This document shows, piece by piece, positions 1-5,667 of a stretch of DNA of 10,129 nt; the stretch's first letter is position 1; every line of letters starts with the position of its first letter. Position numbers and translations under genes: made by a program. The notes beneath the pieces were generated by a model. That model saw nothing but the letters and a program-made list of their open reading frames with translations. It was not told the origin of the DNA and ran no database searches. This DNA is from Acidobacteriota bacterium. GTDB lineage: Bacteria > Acidobacteriota > Terriglobia > Terriglobales > Acidobacteriaceae. The stretch covers positions 1 through 10,129 of the forward strand of contig JAJZFR010000122.1 in NCBI GenBank assembly GCA_021805265.1, written 5' to 3'.

Positions 1-2
1 CC

Positions 3-335
3 GCATCCGCAGCTCCAAACCTCCATCCTGACGCCTGCTTCCCACAGAATTTGCTCAAGGCCGTGCACGGCAGAGCCGACTTGCAGAGGAAGACAATTCT
101 GTCTGAAGCCCGGAGCTGACTGGCTTGTGTCATTGACTTGGCCGGGTGGCAGCAACCACACACTGACCGAGATAGGGATCAGAGAGAAAAGTCAGCCAGA
201 ATGACTTACGCCGACGCTCTGAACGTACCGGACATTCCAACCCCGATCCGCGCAATCCTCGAGGAACAGCAGGTTCCCATTCACACGTCCTATGAGCGCG
301 TCATGGCCATGCGACACTCCTTCGCGACAGCCTGA
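3..335 (+). pseudogene. Remnant of a PA2169/DUF2383-type four-helix-bundle protein (5' end outside window)
   Basis: Two pieces in one reading frame look like the C-terminal half of the PA2169/DUF2383 family. The first piece (about 48-116) reads LLKAVHGRADLQRKTILSEA, like the family's conserved 'LK-avhGR...iLsEaerGED' stretch. The second (186-332) reads EKSARMTYADALNVPDIP and continues to RAILEEQQ and YERVMAMR, like the family's 'GEDsA..aY.dAL...P..vr.ll..Q....hdrv..lr' ending. Between them lie 69 bases (117-185) that begin with an in-frame TGA and have no counterpart in the family as I remember it. Removing them would rejoin the two parts as SEARS-EKSAR in the same frame. I infer a disrupted gene. 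A short ORF starting at ATG 201 could still be translated, but I see no good ribosome binding site for it. The family assignment is from memory of its consensus, so confidence is moderate. Confidence 0.42.
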
Positions 336-357
336 ATCAGAACGTAAACACGCGACG

Positions 358-387
358 GTGAGGGCGGATGAAGACACCCGCCCTCAC
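358..387. terminator. GC-rich stem-loop between DUF2383 remnant and tRNA-Pro
   Basis: GTGAGGGCGG (358-367) pairs perfectly with CCGCCCTCAC (378-387) across a 10-base loop. The hairpin lies just after the stop of the DUF2383 remnant, and also downstream of the minus-strand tRNA gene. Neither side has a clean T-run, so it is only terminator-like. It could serve converging transcripts from both sides. Confidence 0.4.
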
Positions 388-452
388 ATCGCTGATTGGA
401 ACTGTACTGAAGGTTGATGGAAGGTTCCGGAAAAATATTCGCTTGAAAAAAT

Positions 453-529
453 TGGTCGGGGAGAGAGGATTCGAACCTCCGACCCCCTGGTCCCGAACCA
501 GGTGCTCTACCAGGCTGAGCCACTCCCCG
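453..529 (-). tRNA. tRNA-Pro (anticodon CGG)
   Basis: The minus strand folds into a full 77-nt cloverleaf. The acceptor stem is CGGGGAG/CTCCCCG, the D-stem is GCTC/GAGC with the AGCCTGGTA loop, and the anticodon stem is CCTGG/CCAGG around the loop TTCGGGA, giving anticodon CGG. The T-arm is GGAGG-TTCGAAT-CCTCT. Discriminator A is followed by an encoded CCA. The molecule closely resembles E. coli tRNA-Pro(CGG), including the GGTTCGAATCC T-loop region. It reads proline codon CCG. Immediately after the CCA the transcript runs into six T (446-451 on the plus strand as A), which may help end transcription. Upstream, TGCTACACT on the minus strand (592-600) could be an extended -10 element, but I see no convincing -35. 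Confidence 0.97.
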
Positions 530-684
530 AACCGTGCCGCGCACCACTTCTGCTCTGCCTGGTGTCGTTGAGCGACCGGCGCGCTACCTAGAGTGTAGCA
601 GAAAATCCCGGCTCATTTCCCGCCCTGCGATTGCCCCGCGATGCTCCTGGCAACCCGCTCGCAGGCCGTCTTCCCCACCTTCTA

Positions 685-1659
685 TCAGCACGGGAATCCC
701 TTTGGAAACAGAAACCGAAGCATTGGGCGAACACGCTGCGACCAGCTTGCCTCGTCATGGGTCCCCCCCTCGATGCGCGCGAAGTGAAGGCTCTCACCAT
801 CCCGCCAGCCGCTAGCGCGCAGTCGCCGCGCCAGCGACTCCGCATCACGCAACGTCATGCGCCCCTCGTGATCGCCAGCGTCGAGCCAGATGCGCGGCTG
901 GCTGGCAATCTGGCTCGCCCGCTCGCTCACAAAATCGAGAATGCTTTTGCGACTCCACCACACGCTCGGCGACAGAATCGCCAGCCGCCCAAAGGTCTCC
1001 GCGTACTCCAGCCCAAGATAAAGCGACACCAGCCCACCCAGCGACGAGCCGCCCAGCCCCGTCGATTCCCTGCCGCGTCGTACCCGGTAGTTGCTCTCGA
1101 TCCACGGCATCAGCTCGCGCGTAATCAGCTTGCCGTAGGCAGCAGCCTCGCCGCCGCCCATGCGCCAGTCGGCCACCGGCGTGTACTCGGCCAGCCGTCG
1201 CTCGCCGGTGTTATAGATGCCTACGATCACCATCGGCTCGGCCTCGCCCGAGGCAATCGCGGCGTCCGCCTCTTCGCTCGCCCGCCACGTGCGACCGGCT
1301 ACGAATGACGTCGCCGGATCGAAGAGATTCTGCCCATCATGCAGATAAAGCACGGGGTAGCTCTGCTGGGAATGTTCAAGATAACCGGGCGGCAAATACA
1401 CGACCAGATCGCGCTCGTTCGGAAGGAATCGGCTGCGAAACCCGCGATGCACATGAAGCCGCGGGTGATGCGTCGAGGTCGGCTCCCACTCCCGCGCTGC
1501 ATGCCAGTATCCCTCGAAATTGTGCGACAACTGGTGACCGTCGATCGAAGGCTGCTCGTCGCGACTACACCGATCTTCGCGATTCCCCTGATCGCTCTGC
1601 CTCTCGCCGCAGTCGCTCCCTTGCCCCTCCCAAACCAAGCCGCCAGTCCTCCGTCTCAT
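685..1659 (-). CDS. Alpha/beta-hydrolase esterase, enterochelin-esterase-like (PF00756 type)
   Basis: A probable serine ester hydrolase of the 'putative esterase' (Fes/IroE/esterase D-like) fold; the substrate cannot be told from sequence. In the listed frame (324 aa) the fold begins near residue 68 with a strand ending DLVVYLPPGY (84-93), followed by YPVLYLHDGQNLFD (101-114). The nucleophile elbow GGSSLGG puts the catalytic Ser at 206. An acid lies in LDAGDHEG (D263 or D260), and the catalytic His is H301 in GGTHDEASW. That is a complete triad in the right order. The first 65 or so residues are polar and charged with no recognisable domain and no signal peptide. The ATG at 1659 has no good Shine-Dalgarno site. 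A TTG at 1638 is preceded by GGAGG at about nine bases and may be the true start. A sigma70-like promoter lies upstream (1727-1756). The gene is divergent from the second esterase, which is a different subtype, so recent duplication is unlikely. Confidence 0.85.
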   Translation of the reverse strand: MRRRTGGLVWEGQGSDCGERQSDQGNREDRCSRDEQPSIDGHQLSHNFEGYWHAAREWEPTSTHHPRLHVHRGFRSRFLPNERDLVVYLPPGYLEHSQQSYPVLYLHDGQNLFDPATSFVAGRTWRASEEADAAIASGEAEPMVIVGIYNTGERRLAEYTPVADWRMGGGEAAAYGKLITRELMPWIESNYRVRRGRESTGLGGSSLGGLVSLYLGLEYAETFGRLAILSPSVWWSRKSILDFVSERASQIASQPRIWLDAGDHEGRMTLRDAESLARRLRASGWRDGESLHFARIEGGTHDEASWSQRVRPMLRFLFPKGFPC

Positions 1660-1726
1660 GCATGCCAGAGACGATGCTCAGCCTGCGATCTTCGCTTGTT
1701 TTCGTGTGTCATCCACCGGGTCGCGA

Positions 1727-1756
1727 ATTTTAACCCCGTGGCTGTTACAGTATCAA
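1727..1756 (-). promoter_or_regulatory. Sigma70-like promoter for the minus-strand esterase
   Basis: On the minus strand TTGATA (1751-1756) and TAAAAT (1727-1732) are separated by 18 bases. Each matches the consensus hexamer at five of six positions. Transcription would start near 1720, leaving about 60 bases of leader before ATG 1659 or about 80 before TTG 1638. The site lies within the leader/promoter zone of the divergent plus-strand esterase, whose own promoter I could not place. Confidence 0.5.
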
Positions 1757-1775
1757 AAATGGAGCAAGACCGAAA

Positions 1776-2486
1776 ATGAATCGAGAATTCCACAAGTGGT
1801 ATTCCCCGCGCCTGGGCCGGGAGATGGAGCTGCTCGTCTTTGGCCACGCTGGCCTGCCCATAATGGTCTTCCCCACCTCCGGAGGTCGTTTCTTCGAATT
1901 CGAAGATCGCGGACTCGTCGCCTCGCTCGCCAGCAAGATCGACGCCGGACAACTCCAGCTTTACTGCGTCGATTCGATAGACATGGAGAGCTGGTACAAC
2001 CGCAGCGTCCCCCCGCGCTGGCGCATCGCGCGTCACGTCCAGTACGAGGACTACCTCATGAGCGAGGTGGTCCCGCTCATGCGTCTGAAAAATCAAAACC
2101 CCCTCCGCGTGGCCATGGGTTGCAGCTTCGGTGGCTTTCACGCCGCCAACATCGCCTTCCGCCATCCTGACCAGTTCACAGGATTGCTTTCCATGTCCGG
2201 GGCCTTTGATATGACTCGCTTTCTCAACGGTCACCACGACACCGATGTCTACTTCAACACACCCACCCAGTACCTGCCCAACCTCAGCGACCCCTGGTAT
2301 TTTGACCGCTATCGACACAATAACTACGTCCTCGCAACCGGCTGGGACGACCAGTGTCTCGGCCAGAACCAGCATCTTGATCGCATCCTCTCCCAAAAAG
2401 GCATTCCCCACAAACTCTTCATCTGGGATACCTGGAACTCACACGACTGGCCAACCTGGGAGAGGATGCTGCACACGTATCTGTGA
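1776..2486 (+). CDS. Esterase family protein (short PF00756-type alpha/beta hydrolase)
   Basis: A 236-aa cytoplasmic-looking serine hydrolase with no signal peptide. The N-terminal strands include MELLVFGHAGLPIMVFPTSGG (17-37), where the oxyanion-hole side is expected. The nucleophile elbow is MGCSFGG (114-120), giving Ser117. TGWDDQC (188-194) supplies the likely acid (D191 or D192), and NSHDWPTW (221-228) the catalytic His223. The HDW-x-x-W ending and total length match a bacterial group usually annotated only as 'esterase family protein'; the natural substrate is unknown. ATG 1776 is preceded by GGAG (1761-1764) about 11 bases upstream. An ATG at 1759 is out of frame. The gene is divergent from the 685-1659 esterase and convergent with the 2559-3050 gene (72 bases between stops). 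The two esterases share only the fold. Confidence 0.88.
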   Translation: MNREFHKWYSPRLGREMELLVFGHAGLPIMVFPTSGGRFFEFEDRGLVASLASKIDAGQLQLYCVDSIDMESWYNRSVPPRWRIARHVQYEDYLMSEVVPLMRLKNQNPLRVAMGCSFGGFHAANIAFRHPDQFTGLLSMSGAFDMTRFLNGHHDTDVYFNTPTQYLPNLSDPWYFDRYRHNNYVLATGWDDQCLGQNQHLDRILSQKGIPHKLFIWDTWNSHDWPTWERMLHTYL

Positions 2487-2558
2487 GATACAGTCTGGCA
2501 GCGATTTCGAAGGGGAGCGTTCTCCGCGAGGGCGCTTTGACTTGCGGCATCTTCTCCC

Positions 2559-3050
2559 TTAGGACGCAGCGTCCTTGATCCTTGATCCGCGCAAAACAAG
2601 GATGCTGCGCCCATAAGTAACATCGAGCAACTGCTCAACCAACCGCGGCGACCATGCCTCCGACCGGTAAAACACCATCCGCGTCTGCTGCGGAACCCAG
2701 TGCAGCAGATCGCGAATGTGTTCGAGCGTAACCGCCATTTCTCCGCGCTCCACCGCCACCGCTTCCACGCTTTCCGCCGAATCCACCAGGCGAAAAACCA
2801 GCACCTCGGAGCCTCTCGAACACACCTGCTCAAACTCCCTCGAATCGATCCACCGCAGCCCGTTCCGCATATTCTTCGTAACATCTCTTGAAGCCGCTCG
2901 GATCGGAATTACATTCTCCTCCGTCAACGGAAGAGTCCGTGGCGAGATCATCGCCAGACGCCGACTGCGGTGGCGGGAATGAAGCATCTTGTCGAGGCTC
3001 AAAACCATGCAGGAAACCATCAGAAACAATAAAAATGCACCGATTGTCAT
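2559..3050 (-). CDS. Membrane-anchored protein with degenerate rhodanese-like domain
   Basis: A 163-aa protein I cannot name. Residues 2-19 (TIGAFLLFLMVSCMVLSL) form one transmembrane helix at the N-terminus, followed by a basic stretch HSRHRSRR (24-31), which suggests a cytoplasmic C-terminal domain. Residues 67-156 resemble a rhodanese fold: WIDSREFEQV (67-76), LVFRLVDS (84-91), VTLEHIRDLLHWVP (107-120), RMVFYRS (124-130), then a helix and ILVLRGS (150-156). The loop where active rhodaneses have CysXGxR reads YRSEAWSP, so the catalytic cysteine is absent and sulfurtransferase activity is not expected. Rhodanese similarity is an inference from the strand/helix order, not from strong motifs. 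I chose ATG 3050 over ATG 3170 because GGGAGG sits ideally upstream of it; the 3170 start would add 40 residues with no membrane signal. The 139-aa gene lies upstream on the same strand. Confidence 0.72.
   Translation of the reverse strand: MTIGAFLLFLMVSCMVLSLDKMLHSRHRSRRLAMISPRTLPLTEENVIPIRAASRDVTKNMRNGLRWIDSREFEQVCSRGSEVLVFRLVDSAESVEAVAVERGEMAVTLEHIRDLLHWVPQQTRMVFYRSEAWSPRLVEQLLDVTYGRSILVLRGSRIKDAAS
2565..2609. terminator. Long stem-loop across the 3' end of the minus-strand gene
   Basis: CGCAGCGTCCTTG (2565-2577) pairs with CAAGGATGCTGCG (2597-2609), a 13-bp stem with a G-T pair (plus strand) and a 19-base loop containing a tandem CCTTGATC. It includes the last codons of the 2559-3050 gene and lies between two convergent genes. 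No T-run follows on either side, so a role as terminator or barrier is only possible. Confidence 0.33.
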
Positions 3051-3056
3051 GTCGAT

Positions 3057-3062
3057 CCTCCC
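3057..3062 (-). promoter_or_regulatory. Ribosome binding site fixing the start at 3050
   Basis: GGGAGG on the minus strand lies six bases before ATG 3050. It is the strongest Shine-Dalgarno site near this gene and the reason for preferring 3050 over ATG 3170. Confidence 0.75.
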
Positions 3063-3072
3063 ATAGGAAGAG

Positions 3073-3088
3073 GCGTCCGTTTGGACGC
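3073..3088 (-). repeat. Small hairpin in the leader of the rhodanese-like gene
   Basis: GCGTCC (3073-3078) and GGACGC (3083-3088) form a perfect 6-bp stem around a four-base loop. It is about ten bases upstream of the Shine-Dalgarno site of the 2559-3050 gene, so it could affect access to that site, but no regulatory system is recognisable. Confidence 0.4.
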
Positions 3089-3091
3089 ACT

Positions 3092-3136
3092 CTGCTTGGC
3101 TTGGCTCTGCTAGGAATTGCACTTCTTGGCCCTGCT
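3092..3136. repeat. Three imperfect 15-bp tandem units
   Basis: Units begin at 3092, 3107 and 3122 (CTGCTTGGCTTGGCT, CTGCTAGGAATTGCA, CTTCTTGGCCCTGCT). They share a CTNCTNGG...GC core. The repeat sits in the noncoding leader between the two small membrane-protein genes. Confidence 0.45.
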
Positions 3137-3178
3137 CTGCTGCGAACAGGATTCCCAGTCGCTGCGCCATCCTCGTCA

Positions 3179-3207
3179 GTGACTCGAGAGAAGTTACCTC
3201 GAGTCAC
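3179..3207. terminator. Perfect 10-bp inverted repeat between two minus-strand genes
   Basis: GTGACTCGAG (3179-3188) and CTCGAGTCAC (3198-3207) pair perfectly across nine bases. The hairpin begins 15 bases after the stop of the 3222-3641 gene, where a terminator would be expected, but the minus strand has no T-run after it. Each arm contains the palindrome CTCGAG or part of it, so a dimeric protein binding site is an alternative. Confidence 0.42.
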
Positions 3208-3221
3208 GCTTCGAGTGGAAG

Positions 3222-3641
3222 TTATGCGCTAGCCGGAGGTGGTCGGAAATACATGCTCTGCGCTGGCAAGTGAGCGAACGGGGAAGGCCCGTGAATCGCT
3301 TGACGGTAGTACCTCATCCCGGAAAAATGCCCAACCTCTTCCTTCGTCCTCGGTTGCATCTCCGGCGCGCTGAGCTTGTGGATCAGATCGGAACTAACAG
3401 CCAGCTTGTCGCTCGCCTGCCCATCCTGCATCAGCCTCGCAGCCGGTATGGGATGCGCTTCACTCGACTCGTGATACAGCGAAAGCCTCGATTGCAATCC
3501 CCAGGCAAACACCGACGCGCCCAGCAGAAATACCGCGCACAGCGCCGAAATCTGCCCCAACGGGAGAAACCGGCATCCGCCGGGCAAACCTCCCGCTGTC
3601 ATGCATCGAATTTTCGCGGCAAACGAATGAATACATCTCAT
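3222..3641 (-). CDS. Small hypothetical membrane-anchored protein
   Basis: I do not recognise this 139-aa protein. It has one clear hydrophobic segment at about residues 30-49 (QISALCAVFLLGASVFAWGL), preceded by an Arg/Cys/Gly-containing stretch with positive charge (K10, R12, R24). The orientation is probably N-inside with the remaining 90 residues outside. That part is polar (SLYHESSEAHPIPAARL, KEEVGHFSGMRYYRQA) and ends PPPASA, with no domain or catalytic motif. The start at 3641 has a weak AGGG about 11 bases upstream. Met14 (3602) would give a shorter N-terminus but has no ribosome binding site. The gene lies 171 bases upstream of the rhodanese-like gene on the same strand; with a hairpin between them, shared transcription is uncertain. 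The layout of a single N-terminal helix plus soluble tail is shared with that neighbour. The codon pattern is plausible, but the absence of homology makes this a modest-confidence gene. Confidence 0.5.
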   Translation of the reverse strand: MRCIHSFAAKIRCMTAGGLPGGCRFLPLGQISALCAVFLLGASVFAWGLQSRLSLYHESSEAHPIPAARLMQDGQASDKLAVSSDLIHKLSAPEMQPRTKEEVGHFSGMRYYRQAIHGPSPFAHLPAQSMYFRPPPASA

Positions 3642-3953
3642 GGACTGTGACCCTGCTCAGCAACTTATCCAGGCGCGTAGAAATAGAACACACCATCTTG
3701 CAGGCGATCTCATAACCATCCGGAAACTCTGGTCACCGAACATCGGATGATCCGGACGGCTTTTGCTTCGTCAACTATATGGACGCAGAAAATTGCGGAT
3801 AGTTGCCCGGTGAACCGTATTACCAGAAGGCTTTTTCAAATGAATCCGGAACCCTATTTCATTCCGATGACCTCAATGCGTTGAAATGAGTGATTCCACA
3901 ACTCTCGAACTTGCCCTATTCTGTAAATATCCACGACGGTTTCAGGACCAGAT
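3642..3953. other. Intergenic stretch without recognisable gene
   Basis: About 310 bases lie between the divergent 3222-3641 and 3954-4511 genes. It must hold promoters for both, but I could not place convincing -35/-10 pairs. TATTCT at 3917-3922 is a possible -10 for the DUF1697 gene without a good -35. It is more AT-rich than its neighbours, and ATCCGGA occurs at least twice. No RNA gene or coding potential is evident. Confidence 0.5.
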
Positions 3954-4511
3954 ATGCAAGCAACCGCGCAGGCTCGCGTCGCCCTCCTCCGCGCAGTGAA
4001 CGTCGGAGGCACAGGCAAGCTGCACATGGCCGTGCTCAAAGACATCTGCGACCAGGCAGGGCTGCTCCGGGCCAAGACCTATCTCGCCACCGGCAATGCA
4101 CTCTTTCTCTCCGACCGCACCGAGGCCGCTCTCAAAGCCGCGCTCGAAACACACCTCGCCGAGTTCGCAGGCAAGCGCATTGAAGTAATCCTTCGAACCC
4201 CGGATGAACTCGACGGAGTGCTCGCGGCCAACCCATTTCCCGATGCCTCGCCCAGCCGGACACTGATCGTTTTTCTCGATCAAACCCCACCCCCCGACGC
4301 GCTCGACGCAGCTACAGGCAAAACCAACGAGGAGGTTTGCTTCGGTCTGCGCGAGTTCTATATTTACTATCCGGATGGAAGCGGTAACTCAAAGCTGAAA
4401 ATTCCCGCTGCAAAGCACGGCACGGCGCGCAACCTCAACACCGTCAGACAACTCGCCATTATGGCTCGCGCGCTCGAAGGCTCAAGCGCAACCGACAGCG
4501 CTTTGCCATAA
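3954..4511 (+). CDS. DUF1697 family protein
   Basis: A 185-aa protein of the DUF1697 family (PF08002), whose biochemical function is not established. Family signatures are all present in order: LLRAVNVGG (11-19), M25-x-x-L with the following helix, TYLATGNALF (42-51), a helix leading to IEVILRTPDEL (76-86), NPF (93-95), the core strand TLIVFLDQ (103-110), SKLKIP (146-151) and GTARNLNTVRQL (156-167). Length matches the family and there is no signal peptide or membrane segment. ATG 3954 has AGGA eight bases upstream. The gene lies 51 bases upstream of mscL in the same direction and may be co-transcribed with it, though nothing indicates a functional link. The last dozen residues after RALEG are unconserved in character. 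Confidence 0.93.
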   Translation: MQATAQARVALLRAVNVGGTGKLHMAVLKDICDQAGLLRAKTYLATGNALFLSDRTEAALKAALETHLAEFAGKRIEVILRTPDELDGVLAANPFPDASPSRTLIVFLDQTPPPDALDAATGKTNEEVCFGLREFYIYYPDGSGNSKLKIPAAKHGTARNLNTVRQLAIMARALEGSSATDSALP

Positions 4512-4562
4512 AATAAGGCGACTCAGCAAACACATCTGCAACTCAATCGGAGGCTCAGAAAA

Positions 4563-4967
4563 ATGCTCAAGGGATTTCGCGACTTCATCCTGCGTGGCAA
4601 CGTCATGGACCTTGCCGTAGCCGTCATTCTAGGCGCTGCTTTCAACGGAATCGTCACCTCGCTGGTCAACGACATGCTCACCCCGCTCATCTCCGCCGTC
4701 GGCGGCAAGCCGGATTTCAGCGCCTTCGTGCTCAACCTTCACGGCGGCCACATCCGTTACGGCAACTTCCTCAATGCCATCATCAATTTCCTCATCATCG
4801 CCAGCGTCATCTACTTCGGCGTCGTGCTCCCGATGAATCGCCTCATGGCTCGCATCAAACATCCCACGCCGCCACCGCCCCCAGCTACAAAAGCCTGCGC
4901 CGAGTGCCTCAGCGATATTCCCCTCGCTGCTCGACGCTGCTCGCACTGCGCTCAGCCAGTCGCATGA
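4563..4967 (+). CDS. mscL: Large-conductance mechanosensitive channel MscL with C-terminal zinc ribbon
   Basis: A 134-aa inner-membrane channel that forms homopentamers and opens under membrane tension to release solutes on osmotic downshock. The N-terminal amphipathic helix MLKGFRDFILRGNVMDLAVA and pore helix TM1 (about 14-44, VAVILGAAFNGIVTSLVND, ending MLTPLI) are textbook MscL. A periplasmic loop with GGKPDFS follows, then TM2 (about 70-95, NAIINFLIIASVIYFGVVLPMN). Instead of the charged helical bundle of E. coli MscL, the C-terminus has a PTPPPPP linker (101-107) and a CxxC-x10-CxxC knuckle (C112, C115, C126, C129; SDIPLAARRCSHC). This is a predicted cytoplasmic zinc ribbon, a tail seen in MscL of various bacteria. 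GGAGG lies about nine bases before ATG 4563. It follows the DUF1697 gene by 51 bases and precedes the P460 gene by 60. Confidence 0.97.
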   Translation: MLKGFRDFILRGNVMDLAVAVILGAAFNGIVTSLVNDMLTPLISAVGGKPDFSAFVLNLHGGHIRYGNFLNAIINFLIIASVIYFGVVLPMNRLMARIKHPTPPPPPATKACAECLSDIPLAARRCSHCAQPVA

Positions 4968-5017
4968 ATCAGGCATCGGGAACGAAACAATGCCGGTTCG
5001 CGTATACCCAAGCATTC

Positions 5018-5022
5018 GGAGG
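5018..5022 (+). promoter_or_regulatory. Ribosome binding site supporting a TTG start
   Basis: GGAGG lies five bases before TTG 5028. No ATG nearby in frame would keep the basic n-region of the signal peptide; the first in-frame ATG (5073) falls inside the hydrophobic core. This site therefore decides the start of the P460 gene. Confidence 0.75.
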
Positions 5023-5027
5023 CTGAT

Positions 5028-5663
5028 TTGTCCCGTAGAATCCTTTTCCTGTGCTCCATTTTCATCGTTGTCATGTCAGCTTTTGCACTCCGCTGGCCGC
5101 TCACGGTAGTGCCCGTCCACGCCGCAGCGGCCAACGACAAAAGTTACAGCCCGAGCTATACCAGAAACGGCGACCTCGTGCCGCCGCTCGAATATCGCAA
5201 GTGGATATATCTCACCTCCGGACTCGATATGAGTTATCTCCCCAGCAACACACCGGATATGTCCATGTTCGACAATGTCTTTGCCAATCGCGAAGCCTAC
5301 GACAGCTTTCTGGCAAACGGCAAGTGGCCTGACAAGACTGTGCTGGTGCTCGAGGCGCGTTCCGCGTCCGTTAAAGGCTCCATCAACAAAAACGGCCATT
5401 TCCAGAGCGGCGGCGTCATGGGCATCGAAGTCCATGTAAAGGATGAAAAGCGCTTCCCCGGCGGGTGGGCGTTCTTCGATGTGGCGAGCGAGACCAAAGC
5501 AACCCTGATTCCGCTGAAAGCTCCCTGCTACAGTTGCCACCAGGATCACGGTGCCGTAGACACCACCTTCGTCCAGTTCTACCCCACGCTGTTACCGATT
5601 GCCGAAAACAAGGCGACCTTGAGCAAAAGTTATCTGAAAGAATCTCCAGCGGCGGGCAAATAA
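5028..5663 (+). CDS. Secreted cytochrome P460 family protein
   Basis: A 211-aa exported protein of the cytochrome P460 family (PF16694 type), which binds one c-type haem. Members include an enzyme that oxidises hydroxylamine and relatives proposed to handle nitric oxide. The signal peptide has an SRR n-region, hydrophobic core ILFLCSIFIVVMSAFAL (5-21) and probable cleavage after VHAAA near residue 34. Family features follow: EYRKWIYLTSGLDM (55-68), VFANREAYDSFLANGKWPDKTVLVLEAR (84-111), the central GGVMGIEVHVKD (128-139) and GGWAFFDV (145-152). The single haem site CYSCH is at 167-171, followed by a short C-terminal helix. In true P460 a lysine cross-links to the haem; I cannot assign that residue here and the expected VKE-like position reads VLE. 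The start is a TTG set by GGAGG. The stop is four bases from the convergent polA stop. Periplasmic location and haem attachment would need a cytochrome c maturation system encoded elsewhere. Confidence 0.88.
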   Translation: MSRRILFLCSIFIVVMSAFALRWPLTVVPVHAAAANDKSYSPSYTRNGDLVPPLEYRKWIYLTSGLDMSYLPSNTPDMSMFDNVFANREAYDSFLANGKWPDKTVLVLEARSASVKGSINKNGHFQSGGVMGIEVHVKDEKRFPGGWAFFDVASETKATLIPLKAPCYSCHQDHGAVDTTFVQFYPTLLPIAENKATLSKSYLKESPAAGK

Positions 5664-5667
5664 CTTC

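Noticed and set aside
453..529. tRNA-Pro as an integration site
   Set aside because: No integrase, partial tRNA copy or attachment-type direct repeat is visible in the window.
631..1308. 225-aa open frame on the plus strand
   Set aside because: It is antisense to the esterase with a full catalytic triad; the translation is Arg/Pro/His-rich and has no domain.
1656..2411. 251-aa open frame on the minus strand
   Set aside because: It is the shadow of the plus-strand esterase (1776-2486). It has Val/Glu/Gly-rich composition typical of antisense frames in GC-rich DNA, and no motif.
3051..3170. Upstream ATG at 3170 extending the rhodanese-like protein by 40 residues
   Set aside because: No usable ribosome binding site. 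The added residues are unlike a signal peptide and fall in the tandem-repeat region, while ATG 3050 has an ideal GGGAGG.
2888..3232. Plus-strand frame with a repeated LLGxA pattern
   Set aside because: The pattern comes from the 15-bp tandem units. The frame is antisense to the rhodanese-like gene, so it is explained as a repeat, not a gene.
3460..3696. 78-aa minus-strand frame overlapping the 139-aa protein
   Set aside because: It has no membrane segment or domain and runs out of frame through the better candidate, which has a clear hydrophobic helix.
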